A stretch of DNA of 33,606 nucleotides from Tannerella sp. (GTDB lineage Bacteria > Bacteroidota > Bacteroidia > Bacteroidales > Tannerellaceae): NCBI GenBank assembly GCA_031257565.1, contig JAIROL010000194.1:1-33606 (forward strand). The letters are read 5' to 3'. Made by a program: the position numbers and the translations under genes. Below, piece after piece: positions 1-7,887 of the stretch; within the stretch, counting starts at the first letter, position 1; the number at the start of each line of letters is the position of its first letter. Below the pieces are notes generated by a model. The model was not told the origin of the DNA and searched no databases. It was given only the letters and a program-made list of their open reading frames with translations.

Positions 1-143
1 CGGCGCGGACGTCCGAGGAAATAAGGTTTCCCGAACGTTGCCAAACGATAAACATATTCGGTTTTATCTACATACACGTAGTTGTTTGTACGTAAATCTT
101 CGAAATCCTGTATTCCTATCGGTAATTTTCTTTCATCAAACAT
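1..143 (-). CDS. AAA-ATPase/PD-(D/E)XK family protein, 5' part only (truncated by window edge)
   Basis: This is the first 47 codons of a minus-strand gene that continues beyond base 1. The protein begins [16 protein letters not shown] and runs to FLGRPRR, the start of the ATP-binding loop. By my count it matches 35 of 47 residues of the N-terminus of the complete gene at 188-1753, and bases 1-29 are identical to 1611-1639, so the two are tandem paralogues. The family (AAA-ATPase-like domain followed by a PD-(D/E)XK nuclease-like domain) is found in many copies in Bacteroidales, and its function is not established. A possible -7 box with one mismatch (TTAATTTG on the minus strand) lies at 184-191. 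Confidence 0.85.
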   Translation of the reverse strand, partial: MFDERKLPIGIQDFEDLRTNNYVYVDKTEYVYRLATFGKPYFLGRPR

Positions 144-187
144 GGCTGTAAAATTTTGTATTTCCGTCGTAAAGTTATATAAACAAA

Positions 188-1753
188 TTAACTTTTCACA
201 ATCCAGCGACTAAGTATTCGTTCTTCGGCGCTAAACTCGGCCCCGACTTTCACCAGTTTTCGTCCGTCGGCGGTGTATGGAATCAGATAACCCTTATTGT
301 CTATCTGTTCCAAAGCCTTTTCGGCGCTTGCATTTTCCTCCATCTTAAATTCAAACACGTATATCGTATCGGCGGTTTCGACAACAGCGTCGGCTCGACC
401 GCGCGCGCCTTTTACTTCCGTCCGAATGAATTGTCCCATCAAAGTAAATATCAGATAGAATACCAATTGATAGTATCGTTCCGTCCTATCGCTCAAGTCG
501 TAGGGAATACTCGCAAAGAAAGCCCGTATGGAGGTCATAAATTCCTCTACATCGTCTTTCAAAAGACATTTTACAAACCGCGAAGCAGAAAAATTTTGAC
601 TGTTTACCCATTGCGGCGCATAAATCGGCAATAATTCATTGATGAAACCGTATTTAACTTCTTCGTTCGGATAACCCAAAACATATTCGTCAAATGCCGA
701 ATCATACCTTTTAATGGTAAGATAACCGCTTTGATATAAAACCGGGACGGGATTGTTCCATTCCGTTCTGTAATCGGTAATGGAAGCGGCTGAAATGTAA
801 ATGTTATTTTCCAAATCGGTGATATCAACATTTCCCTCTTTCAACATCTTAATCAAAAAAGTGGGAGTGCCGGTCTGAAACCAGTAATATGCGAAATCGC
901 GTTTCGCAAAAGTATTCAACACGCTGAACGGATTGTACATGTCTTCACACTCCTTGGCAAAATGGTAGCCGTCATACAGTTTTTTCATTTCGGCAAAGGC
1001 TTCGTCTCGCGTGATACCCCTTTTTTCTGCCAGCGCCTGCAATTCGGGTTCAAAATAGCGAGCCAGTTCAGTTTCGGATATCCCGCAAATACCGGCAAAT
1101 CTTTCATCCATGCTAATGTCGTCCAGGTGATTGAGGTCGCTGAACACGCTCACTTTCGAAAATTTGGTCACTCCCGTAAGGAATACAAAACGAAGACTGG
1201 CGTCGGCGCTTTTCAAAACTCCGTAAAAACCATTCAAGGAGTCGCGTATCTTATCATTGATTGTGATATCGTCCATTGTGTTGAGCAACGGTTTATCGTA
1301 TTCGTCTATCAGGACTACCACTTTTTTACCCGTTTGGCTATATGCTTGTTGAATAACCTTTTCAAACCTTGTAGCAGGGTCGTCGTTATTGACCGTTCTA
1401 CCCCATTTATTTTCAAAATCGGTCAAAACGACATCTAATCGCCCTTTTAGCGATGCATCATCAGTAATAATCCCAACATTCATGTCAATGTGAAACACCG
1501 GATATTCAATCCAGTCCTTCTCCGGTTCGGCGATTGCCAGTCCTTCGAAAAGTTCCTTTTTTCCAAGGAAATAGGCTTTGAGGGTGGACAGCAAAAGACT
1601 TTTTCCAAAACGGCGCGGACGTCCGAGGAAATAAGGTTTTCCCCTGTTTATCAGACGATAAATATACTCTGTCTTGTCTACATACAAATAGTTAGTTGTT
1701 CTTAAATCTTCGAAATCCTGTACGCCGACCGGCAATCTTCTTGTTGTTAACAT
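188..1753 (-). CDS. AAA-ATPase-like / PD-(D/E)XK nuclease-like protein
   Basis: The 521-residue protein has an N-terminal P-loop ATPase domain with a Walker A motif GRPRRFGKS at residues 44-52 and a Walker B strand VVVLIDEYD ending in D150-E151. Near the C-terminus a PD-(D/E)XK pattern is visible: D455 in GRADAVV and E468-x-K470 in FEFK. Length and layout are normal for this Bacteroidales family (Pfam AAA-ATPase_like plus the DUF1703/PD-(D/E)XK group), whose role is unknown; defence and mobile-element functions have been suggested only loosely. The start is supported by a Bacteroides-type promoter at 1778-1808, about 25 bp upstream. A second, truncated copy lies just downstream. I am confident of the family and not of any function. 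Confidence 0.9.
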   Translation of the reverse strand: MLTTRRLPVGVQDFEDLRTTNYLYVDKTEYIYRLINRGKPYFLGRPRRFGKSLLLSTLKAYFLGKKELFEGLAIAEPEKDWIEYPVFHIDMNVGIITDDASLKGRLDVVLTDFENKWGRTVNNDDPATRFEKVIQQAYSQTGKKVVVLIDEYDKPLLNTMDDITINDKIRDSLNGFYGVLKSADASLRFVFLTGVTKFSKVSVFSDLNHLDDISMDERFAGICGISETELARYFEPELQALAEKRGITRDEAFAEMKKLYDGYHFAKECEDMYNPFSVLNTFAKRDFAYYWFQTGTPTFLIKMLKEGNVDITDLENNIYISAASITDYRTEWNNPVPVLYQSGYLTIKRYDSAFDEYVLGYPNEEVKYGFINELLPIYAPQWVNSQNFSASRFVKCLLKDDVEEFMTSIRAFFASIPYDLSDRTERYYQLVFYLIFTLMGQFIRTEVKGARGRADAVVETADTIYVFEFKMEENASAEKALEQIDNKGYLIPYTADGRKLVKVGAEFSAEERILSRWIVKS

Positions 1754-1777
1754 CGTTTTATCGGTTTAAAGTTGGTA

Positions 1778-1808
1778 CAAAATTACTATGTTTGTAACGT
1801 AAAACAAA
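1778..1808 (-). promoter_or_regulatory. Bacteroides-type promoter of the AAA-ATPase gene
   Basis: On the minus strand a -33 TTTG (1805-1808) and a -7 TAATTTTG (1778-1785) are 19 bp apart, matching the TTTG / TAnnTTTG consensus. The predicted transcript starts about 20 nt before the ATG at 1753. Confidence 0.6.
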
Positions 1809-1880
1809 AAGATTGTGTGTTATTATTCGAAAAGTCTCAGATAACAACAAAGAAAAAAGAAGGCGTAATAATTGAATTAC

Positions 1881-1888
1881 TATATTTG
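1881..1888 (+). promoter_or_regulatory. possible -7 box before the IS110 remnant
   Basis: TATATTTG fits TAnnTTTG about 40 bp before the ATG of the transposase remnant at 1931. No good -33 partner is visible, so it may be a relic of the insertion sequence promoter or chance in an AT-rich stretch. Confidence 0.3.
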
Positions 1889-1930
1889 TAATTAAAATTG
1901 AAAAATCAGTAACAAACAATTATTACACCT

Positions 1931-2053
1931 ATGGCACAAAGTAAAGAAATTAATTTTAAAGGTCAAAATGTATATGCAGGAATTGATGTACATTTGAAGC
2001 AATGGAGTGAAGCAATTATAACCGCCACAAAGATACGAAAGAGTTATGAATAA
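1931..2053 (+). pseudogene. IS110-family transposase, N-terminal remnant
   Basis: An ATG-initiated 40-codon reading frame begins MAQSKEINFKGQNVYAGID and contains GIDVHLKQW. This matches the start of IS110-type DEDD transposases of Bacteroidales, which read (Y)VGIDVHLKxW around the first catalytic Asp. The similarity fades after about residue 30 and a stop follows. Normal family length is over 300 residues, so this is a deleted remnant. In the +1 frame the sequence stays open to about 2140 (PQRYERVMNKDSAK...), which could be another fragment; I do not recognise it. Nothing else of the element, and no terminal repeats, can be seen. Confidence 0.65.
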
Positions 2054-2155
2054 AGATAGCGCTAAGTTGAGAGCAATACAAAATAAGTTTGCTTATTTTT
2101 ATTGCCGAAACGCCGCCTGTCTTCATTTTCTTGAATAAAGACATATTTTCAATGA

Positions 2156-2187
2156 TTTGCATGCTTTTTAAAAAAAACGTATTTTTG
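2156..2187 (+). promoter_or_regulatory. Bacteroides-type promoter of the 2222-2971 gene
   Basis: TTTG at 2156-2159 and TATTTTTG at 2180-2187 are separated by 20 bp, an excellent match to the TTTG / TAnnTTTG consensus. The start codon at 2222 is about 34 bp downstream, with an AGGAGAG-like ribosome binding site between. Confidence 0.65.
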
Positions 2188-2221
2188 TCGGACTATTCAA
2201 TTTCAAACGAAAGGAGAGGGT

Positions 2222-2971
2222 ATGGAAGAGCAGGAAGATGTTTTCAAAAAGTTTTATGATTCTTTCAAAAATATGGATGGACATTTTCATATTCTGGAAC
2301 ATCGCGTGCCGATAGAGCAGCAGATGGAGTATTTTAAGTATTCAAACCGCATACGGAAAGATTCTCATGAAATGAATGATGTTGATTATGATCGATATGT
2401 ATCGAATCTGGAGAATGTAGAACTTTCAAAAGAGGAAAAGAAAAAGATATTGGCAATGCTGGCTTCTTCCAAACAGGTTCGCGCTTACAGGCTGTTGGAA
2501 CGTTATGTGCAGCATCCCGATGAAGAACTTGTGAATTGGGCTTATATGGCATTGATGGAGAGTCGCATTACATTGGAATCCGAGTTGTTGGGGAAAAAGC
2601 AGGTTTATATATCGACAGGCCTTGGCGGTAAAGGGAAAAAATTGCGCTTTTATGTTTTGATCATATCTTCACGCGGAGTTTCATTTGTAGACTATCAACG
2701 AAAGGTAATAGAAAAAGAGTTTAGATATGCTTTGTCGAAAAACGATTGCGAGATCGAGCGTCTTACAATCGGGACCAGGTATGTAGAGCTTGTGGTTTTT
2801 ATCCCCGTTAAGTTGGATATAAAGAAAATACTTGAAGAAATTATCCGGGAATGTAATCTCTACGGAAATTTTTTGTCGGAAATATTTACTGTGACAAATG
2901 TAAAGGAACTTAATCAGGAAGATATTAATCAAATCCTTGAGAAGTATGGAAACGACCTTATTGGTCGTTAA
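2222..2971 (+). CDS. protein of unknown function (249 aa)
   Basis: I do not recognise this protein. It has no signal peptide, membrane segment or known catalytic motif. Residues about 1-115 look helical and charged, with a pair of helices (KKKILAMLASSKQVRAYRLL and the segment after it) that resemble HEAT-type repeats. Residues about 125-200 contain alternating hydrophobic strands (KLRFYVLIISS, YVELVVFIPVKL), and the end is again helical. The start is well supported: a strong AGGAGAG site lies just upstream and a good promoter at 2156-2187. It stands alone on its strand, between the IS110 remnant and the gene-free stretch. A 7-bp hairpin covers its last codons. Confidence 0.85.
   Translation: MEEQEDVFKKFYDSFKNMDGHFHILEHRVPIEQQMEYFKYSNRIRKDSHEMNDVDYDRYVSNLENVELSKEEKKKILAMLASSKQVRAYRLLERYVQHPDEELVNWAYMALMESRITLESELLGKKQVYISTGLGGKGKKLRFYVLIISSRGVSFVDYQRKVIEKEFRYALSKNDCEIERLTIGTRYVELVVFIPVKLDIKKILEEIIRECNLYGNFLSEIFTVTNVKELNQEDINQILEKYGNDLIGR
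2951..2969 (+). other. hairpin over the 3' end of the unknown gene
   Basis: AACGACC and GGTCGTT pair perfectly (7 bp, 5-nt loop) immediately before and into the stop codon. There is no T-run directly after it, so it is not a classical terminator. A weaker stem (AAACGC/GCGTTT, 2993-3020) followed by T's comes next and could terminate the transcript. Confidence 0.35.
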
Positions 2972-3456
2972 GTATGGCAGGATGGATATCAGAAACGCTT
3001 TTATTGCAATGATGGCGTTTTTTATAGATGTAAGAGGGGGCTGGAGTAAAAAATTAAAGAAAAACAAGGCTTTTATAAAATATTAACATTTGCGGTTTTT
3101 TTTTCTCCGGATTAATACGGATATTTGTATCCGTAAATGAATTGCAGGCGTTATTTTGATGATAAAAGCGAATGATCATGCATGATTTGGTGTATCGTAT
3201 CAGAGCGAAATATTTACATGGCTGAGGTGATATACGATATTATTGTAGTAACATTTGAGCGGAAACAGATGATATATCAGCAAGATAAAAGCTTATAACG
3301 GATATGCCGGAAATGTTGGATTGAAATATTATAAGAGTAAATTTATTGTATTTATGGAGTAGAGATAATAGTTTTTTGAAACTAATCAAATTTATATACA
3401 CCCGTGGAAATATGCTCGTTGAGAAACGTGTAAGATTTCAGAAATATCGCAATTGG
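2972..3456. other. gene-free region
   Basis: About 485 bp between the unknown gene and the terminator at 3457 contain no convincing coding sequence. A 24-codon frame at 3012-3086 is the longest ATG frame that I would even mention. The stretch is AT-rich, holds a perfect small hairpin at 3116-3135, and has no full TTTG/TAnnTTTG promoter. Because it runs into a strong plus-strand terminator it may be a long 3' UTR or a small-RNA gene. Confidence 0.5.
3116..3135. repeat. perfect 8-bp inverted repeat with TTTG loop
   Basis: TACGGATA and TATCCGTA flank a TTTG loop. The stem is perfect. It lacks an adjoining T-run and lies in the gene-free stretch, so it could be an RNA hairpin or a protein-binding dyad. 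Confidence 0.4.
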
Positions 3457-3491
3457 GTAAATGCTGCCATAAGGCGGCATTTACTTTTTTT
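3457..3491 (+). terminator. strong intrinsic terminator (plus strand)
   Basis: GTAAATGCTGCC (3457-3468) pairs with GGCGGCATTTAC (3473-3484), 12 bp with one G-T wobble and an ATAA loop, followed by seven T's at 3485-3491. The only gene upstream on this strand ends almost 490 bp earlier. Confidence 0.85.
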
Positions 3492-3520
3492 AGATAGTTT
3501 CAGCACGAATATGGATTAAT

Positions 3521-3551
3521 AAAAAAAGCGTTTCCGGTTAAAGAAACGCTT
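3521..3551 (-). terminator. intrinsic terminator of the CoA-transferase gene
   Basis: AAGCGTTTC (3526-3534) and GAAACGCTT (3543-3551) form a perfect 9-bp stem. Read on the minus strand it is followed by a run of seven T's (3521-3527). It lies 25 bp beyond the stop codon at 3577 and opposes the plus-strand terminator at 3457-3491. Confidence 0.85.
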
Positions 3552-3576
3552 CTGATTTTATATAAGGGGCAGAATA

Positions 3577-5070
3577 TTACCGACAACAACTCCAGTTTAC
3601 ATTGTGCATATCTCCGCTTTTGACGAATTCCTGATGAAAAGCGAAGCAGCAGTTCAGGTTATGTGGCGTGTGCCCTGCTATTCCCATGTTCAAATATTCA
3701 TTAAGCAAGGAGCGATAACTCGGATCGACGCAATTGTCTATGATTGTGCGTGCACGTTGTACGGGTGATTTTCCGCGAAGATCGGCAACGCCATGTTCGG
3801 TTATGATTACTTTTACAGAGTGTTCACTGTGATCAAGGTGTGATACCATTGGAACAAATGCGCTAATCTTACCATCTTTTGCTGTGGAAGGGGTCGTAAA
3901 TATGGATAAATAAGCGGCGCGGGTAAAATCTCCCGAACCGCCAAGTCCGTTCATCATTTTTGTGCCCAGTACATGTGTCGAGTTGATATTTCCGAATACA
4001 TCCGCTTCGAGCGCCGTATTAATGGTTATCAACCCCAGACGGCGTACCACTTCCGGGTTATTAGATATTTCTTCGGGTCTTAGTAATATTTTATCCTTGA
4101 AAAAATCAAGGTGCGAATAAACTTCTTTCAGCGCCTCGTGACTAACGCTCAGGGAACATCCGCTTGCAAATTTAACGCGTCCTTCATTCATTAATTTTAT
4201 AACGGCATCCTGAATAACTTCCGTATAGATGCGGAATGCCGGAATTTCTTTATTTGCGCCCATGGCGTCCAAAACCGCATTGGCAACATTGCCTACGCCG
4301 CTTTGTACAGGGAGGAATGAGCTTGGGATGCGTCCGGCTTTTATTTCGCGAACTAAAAAGTCCGATACATTTTTTCCAATGGCCAGCGTTACGTCGTCAA
4401 GGGGAGAAAAGGCGCTTCCGTCAGGTATATTGTTTGTTTCAACAATACCGATGATTTTTCCCGGATCAACTTTTATGTAAGGGGTTCCGATACGGTCTGA
4501 CGGCGTATATATTGGTATTTCACGACGAACAGGCGGATCTGCCGGTTCGTAGACGTCATGCATACCTTTTATTTCTTTCGGGTGAAAATGATTCAGCTCG
4601 ACGATAATTTTGTCGGCCAGGCGACATATTGTAGGAGCAATACCAACTCCTTCGGTGGGTAGGATTTCGCCGTTTTCATTAATATCTGCAGCTTCGACAA
4701 CGGCGACGTCCACTTTCCCCAAAAAACCGTAACGAAGACTTTGAGCTATTTCGGACAAGTGCATATCGAAATATTGTGTTCCGTTTGCATTCAGCAAAGA
4801 ACGTAAGTCTTTATTTGATTGATATGGAGTTCGGAATTTTACGGCTTTAGCCCGCGCTAATGCTCCGTCGATAGAATCTCCGGTAGAAGCTCCGGTAAAT
4901 ATGCCGATACTGAAGGGATTGCCTGTCTGATGTTCTTTTTCCGCTCTTTTGGCAATTGCCAGAGGGACGCTTTTAGGGCAACCTGCCGGAGTAAATCCGC
5001 TGAATCCGACATTGTCGTTATTGTTTACAAATAAAGCGGCCTCTTCGGCCGTAATTTTCTTAAATACCAT
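3577..5070 (-). CDS. acetyl-CoA hydrolase / succinyl-CoA:acetate CoA-transferase
   Basis: The 497-residue protein belongs to the class I CoA-transferase family of succinyl-CoA:acetate CoA-transferases and acetyl-CoA hydrolases. These move CoA between acetate or propionate and succinate in fermentation. The expected catalytic glutamate is E284 in the motif YTEVIQD, and the glycine-rich GLGGSGDF at 375-382 is the CoA-site loop of the family; GVGNVANAV at 258-266 is also typical. Length is normal for Bacteroidales. It forms a single-gene unit: a -7 box lies about 45 bp upstream (5115-5122) and a terminator directly downstream. Sequence alone does not separate the hydrolase from the transferase activity; the transferase is the more likely role. 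Confidence 0.93.
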   Translation of the reverse strand: MVFKKITAEEAALFVNNNDNVGFSGFTPAGCPKSVPLAIAKRAEKEHQTGNPFSIGIFTGASTGDSIDGALARAKAVKFRTPYQSNKDLRSLLNANGTQYFDMHLSEIAQSLRYGFLGKVDVAVVEAADINENGEILPTEGVGIAPTICRLADKIIVELNHFHPKEIKGMHDVYEPADPPVRREIPIYTPSDRIGTPYIKVDPGKIIGIVETNNIPDGSAFSPLDDVTLAIGKNVSDFLVREIKAGRIPSSFLPVQSGVGNVANAVLDAMGANKEIPAFRIYTEVIQDAVIKLMNEGRVKFASGCSLSVSHEALKEVYSHLDFFKDKILLRPEEISNNPEVVRRLGLITINTALEADVFGNINSTHVLGTKMMNGLGGSGDFTRAAYLSIFTTPSTAKDGKISAFVPMVSHLDHSEHSVKVIITEHGVADLRGKSPVQRARTIIDNCVDPSYRSLLNEYLNMGIAGHTPHNLNCCFAFHQEFVKSGDMHNVNWSCCR

Positions 5071-5114
5071 GATACTTATTATTAATGATTATACGATCTG
5101 TTTCAAAATGCGTG

Positions 5115-5122
5115 CAAAAGTA
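5115..5122 (-). promoter_or_regulatory. -7 box for the CoA-transferase gene
   Basis: TACTTTTG on the minus strand fits TAnnTTTG exactly, 45 bp before the ATG at 5070. The -33 region has only a poor match. It lies just beyond the 3' end of the HAD gene (5138). Confidence 0.4.
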
Positions 5123-5137
5123 CAAAATAAATCTTGT

Positions 5138-5797
5138 TTAACAGTTAATTATTTCAAGAATTTCGTTCGCCGAGTCTGCTATGTGGTTTGCTCCGGCGGT
5201 TTCAAGTTCTTCACGAGAACGAAATCCCCATGTTACGCCTATCGATACAATTCCACAATTTGACGCCGTTTGCATGTCGACGCCCGAATCGCCTATGTAG
5301 ACAGTTTCTTCAGGCAGCGTATTTGCAATTTTAAGAATATCATATACTATAGCAGGATCCGGTTTGACAGGTATGCCTTCGCGTTGTCCCAGAACGGCAG
5401 TGAATAATACGTCGGGAAATATATGTTTAATCAGCTTTTCTGTGGCTTTTTGATATTTGTTTGACGCTACGGCGATCATCAGATTTTTTGATTGTAAAAT
5501 TTTCAGTAAGTAGGGTATGCCTTCATAGGGTCTCGTGTAATCTGTATTATGCTGATCATAATAAAGGAGAAACAGATCGCGTATGCGCGCTATATTCCGG
5601 TCTGTTTTTTGATTTTCAGGCAAAGCTCTTTCAAAAAGCTTGTTTATGCCATTGCCGACAAAATATTTGTAGGCTTCTACCGGATGACTGGGGAATCCGT
5701 TTTTTTCTAATGCGTAATTTGTGCTGTGTGCAAGGTCGGATATGGTATCTAATAATGTCCCATCTAAATCGAAAATGGCCAATTTCAGATTTCGCAT
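5138..5797 (-). CDS. HAD-family phosphatase, phosphoglycolate phosphatase-like
   Basis: The 219-residue protein starts MRNLKLAIFDLDGTLLDT. It carries the four HAD motifs: nucleophile and acid D10/D12 in DLDGT, the Ser of VASNKY (motif II), the Lys of KPDP (motif III) and the acidic GDSGVDM (motif IV). A helical cap domain between motifs I and II is typical of the Gph/PgmB branch, so 2-phosphoglycolate or another small sugar phosphate is a likely substrate; the exact one cannot be read. I use the internal ATG at 5797 because the longer frame (to 5848) overlaps the end of the preceding gene and adds 17 unrelated residues. It follows that gene after 2 bp and is probably cotranscribed with it. 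Confidence 0.88.
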   Translation of the reverse strand: MRNLKLAIFDLDGTLLDTISDLAHSTNYALEKNGFPSHPVEAYKYFVGNGINKLFERALPENQKTDRNIARIRDLFLLYYDQHNTDYTRPYEGIPYLLKILQSKNLMIAVASNKYQKATEKLIKHIFPDVLFTAVLGQREGIPVKPDPAIVYDILKIANTLPEETVYIGDSGVDMQTASNCGIVSIGVTWGFRSREELETAGANHIADSANEILEIINC

Positions 5798-5799
5798 GG

Positions 5800-6264
5800 T
5801 TAGTATTTGCGGTCTATAATTTCTTGATAAACAAAAGCTTTGCGCCATTCGTCAAGATTGTCCGGAAGATCCTCAAGCGTTACGGATGTATCCTCTTTGT
5901 CTGCATCCATAGACATGAATTCCGTATTTTCCCGTATTATAGATGACTCTCCTTCCTGTCGTATATCGGAATAATGTTTTTTTTGCATTGTGACGGACTG
6001 GTAAGATGATAGTGGTTGCCGTTCAGGTTTGATAGCGGTTACGGGTTTCTTTTCCGGAAGCTGTTGCCGAGGGGCCGCTTCTTCATACCGGGGATCCGCT
6101 TCTTCATACCAGGGATCCTCTTCATGCCTGTTGTCCGTGACGGTTCTACGGGGCTGATTCTGTTCAGCCATCTGTCTTGCTTTTTTACGGGCCGAACTTA
6201 TAAGGCTGCCTATGCCTGCAATGATGATAATGATGAGATATAACCAATCGCCAAATTCTTCCAT
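5800..6264 (-). CDS. small single-pass membrane protein, unknown function
   Basis: The 154-residue protein has a short N-terminus, one membrane segment at about residues 7-24 (WLYLIIIIIAGIGSLI), a basic stop (ARKKAR), and then a charged, disorder-prone cytoplasmic region. That region contains two copies of a DPxYEEA heptad (50-63), encoded by a 21-bp tandem repeat at 6075-6116 with one mismatch. The C-terminus (NLDEWRKAFVYQEIIDRKY) looks like a short conserved helix. Frames open to 6324, but the promoter at 6288-6318 would start transcription near 6282, so the ATG at 6264 is the right start. It heads a two-gene unit with the HAD phosphatase. I do not know its function. Confidence 0.75.
   Translation of the reverse strand: MEEFGDWLYLIIIIIAGIGSLISSARKKARQMAEQNQPRRTVTDNRHEEDPWYEEADPRYEEAAPRQQLPEKKPVTAIKPERQPLSSYQSVTMQKKHYSDIRQEGESSIIRENTEFMSMDADKEDTSVTLEDLPDNLDEWRKAFVYQEIIDRKY
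6075..6116. repeat. 21-bp tandem repeat, two copies, inside the membrane protein gene
   Basis: Units at 6075-6095 and 6096-6116 differ at one base. A degenerate third copy seems to begin after them. In the protein they give the heptads DPRYEEA and DPWYEEA. The length is a multiple of three, so copy changes would keep the frame. Confidence 0.6.
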
Positions 6265-6287
6265 TTCCGATTCATTTTTTACCGATG

Positions 6288-6318
6288 CAAATATAGCGAA
6301 AATTGAGAATAATACAAA
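6288..6318 (-). promoter_or_regulatory. Bacteroides-type promoter of the membrane protein-HAD unit
   Basis: On the minus strand a -33 TTTG (6315-6318) and a -7 TATATTTG (6288-6295) are 19 bp apart, a perfect match to the consensus. It decides the start codon of the downstream gene, and it is divergent from the miaB promoter. Confidence 0.7.
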
Positions 6319-6381
6319 AAACATAGATACAATTTCAAACAGTTAATAAATGAATTCTTTTCATGGCCCGTGATTTTGCAT

Positions 6382-6389
6382 TATCTTTG
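6382..6389 (+). promoter_or_regulatory. -7 box of the miaB promoter
   Basis: TATCTTTG fits TAnnTTTG. A weak -33 (TTTC at 6359-6362) is 19 bp upstream. Transcription would begin near 6396, which excludes the first in-frame ATG (6370) as the miaB start. Confidence 0.5.
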
Positions 6390-6408
6390 CAGTCTTTTTG
6401 AATATGAT

Positions 6409-7776
6409 ATGATAGATATGGAACAACATATAAAAGATTTCGGGGAACGTAAATTGTATATTGAAACGTATGGTTGCCAGATGAATGTGGCTGATAGCGA
6501 GGTGGTAGCCTCTGTTATGCATACGGATGGCTATGCGCTGACAGAAAATATAGAGGAGGCTGACGCCGTTTTTGTGAATACTTGTTCCGTCCGTGATCAT
6601 GCGGAACAACGCGTTATAGGGCGTCTGCAATATTTTAACTCGTTGCGCAGAAATAAAAAGACTTTGATCATAGGCGTCCTGGGCTGTATGGCGGAACGGG
6701 TGAAAGAAGAATTAATAAGTAAACATGGCGTCGATCTTGTGGCAGGTCCCGATTCCTACATGGACTTGCCCTGTCTGGTGGGCGCAGTGGAAAAAGGGGA
6801 AAAAGCGATCAATGTGGAACTTTCGTCGCAGGAAACATATAAAGATGTTGTTCCGTTGAAAATAGCCGGTATAAATGTCTCCGGATATGTTTCCATTATG
6901 CGCGGGTGTAATAATTTTTGTTCCTATTGTATTGTTCCTTATACCCGGGGGCGCGAGCGAAGTCGTGACGTCGAAAGTATTTTAGGCGAGGTCTGCGATA
7001 TGCGCTCCAAAGGTTATAAAGATGTGACATTGCTCGGGCAGAATGTTAATTCTTACAATTATGAGACGGCAGATGGTCAGGCTGTGGGGTTTCCACGGTT
7101 ATTGGAGTATGTAGCCGAAGCTGTACCGCAAATGCGTATTCGTTTTATGACGTCGCACCCTAAAGATATGAGTGATGAAATGCTATATGTTATGGCGGCT
7201 CATCAGAATATCTGTAAATTTATTCATCTTCCCGCACAATCGGGAAGTACGCGTATACTACGGGTGATGAACAGGAAATATACGCGCGAGTGGTATCTTG
7301 ACCGGATTGCTTCTGTACGTCGTATTATGCCGGAATGTGCTATATCGACGGATTTGTTTTGCGGATTTCACTCGGAAACGGAACGTGATTACGAGGAAAC
7401 TCTTTCGTTGATGCGTGAAGTTGGATATGATTCGGCCTATATGTTTAAGTATTCGGAGAGACCAGGGACATATGCGGCTAAACATCTGCCGGACGATATT
7501 CCGGAAGATGTGAAAATTCGCCGTTTACAGGGCATGATTGATTTGCAGAATAAATTGTCTGATGAAAGTAACCGACGCGATATTGGTAAAACATTTGAAG
7601 TTCTTGTTGAAGGCTACTCAAAACGATCCCGCGATCAGCTTTACGGACATACGGAACATAATAAGGTTGTCATATTCGATAAGGGAAATCATCATGTCGG
7701 CGATTTTGTAAATGTACGTATTGAGAATGCAACATTGGCAACACTTTTTGGCAGAGAGATTGTTAAAAATACATAA
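6409..7776 (+). CDS. miaB: tRNA-2-methylthio-N6-dimethylallyladenosine synthase
   Basis: MiaB is a radical-SAM methylthiotransferase that adds the 2-methylthio group to N6-isopentenyl-A37 of tRNA. Numbering from this ATG, the three N-terminal cluster cysteines are C23 (ETYGCQMN), C59 (VNTCSVR) and C93 (VLGCMAER). The radical-SAM CxxxCxxC is C167/C171/C174 (RGCNNFCSYC), and a C-terminal TRAM domain for tRNA binding follows (about 390-455). The motifs fit MiaB rather than RimO or MtaB. The frame opens at 6370, but the promoter at 6382-6389 argues for the ATG at 6409 or the one at 6418, either of which keeps all domains. It is followed by ftsX after 111 bp. Confidence 0.95.
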   Translation: MIDMEQHIKDFGERKLYIETYGCQMNVADSEVVASVMHTDGYALTENIEEADAVFVNTCSVRDHAEQRVIGRLQYFNSLRRNKKTLIIGVLGCMAERVKEELISKHGVDLVAGPDSYMDLPCLVGAVEKGEKAINVELSSQETYKDVVPLKIAGINVSGYVSIMRGCNNFCSYCIVPYTRGRERSRDVESILGEVCDMRSKGYKDVTLLGQNVNSYNYETADGQAVGFPRLLEYVAEAVPQMRIRFMTSHPKDMSDEMLYVMAAHQNICKFIHLPAQSGSTRILRVMNRKYTREWYLDRIASVRRIMPECAISTDLFCGFHSETERDYEETLSLMREVGYDSAYMFKYSERPGTYAAKHLPDDIPEDVKIRRLQGMIDLQNKLSDESNRRDIGKTFEVLVEGYSKRSRDQLYGHTEHNKVVIFDKGNHHVGDFVNVRIENATLATLFGREIVKNT

Positions 7777-7887
7777 CGGTAGACGGTATTCCACAAAAAT
7801 GTATTTATTTTGTACTAAAATTGGGAGGAGTAGCGTTTTTTCCTTCCGGAGGATGTTATGTTTTTAGAGCAAGTAAAAGCATTTTAA

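Noticed and set aside
3012-3086. A 24-codon plus-strand frame (MAFFIDVRGGWSKK...) in the gene-free stretch
   Set aside because: There is no ribosome binding site or promoter that I can see and no recognisable family. Frames of this length are expected by chance.
5798-5848. A longer N-terminus for the HAD phosphatase
   Set aside because: It overlaps the preceding gene and adds residues that do not belong to the family, whose members start just before the DLDGT motif.
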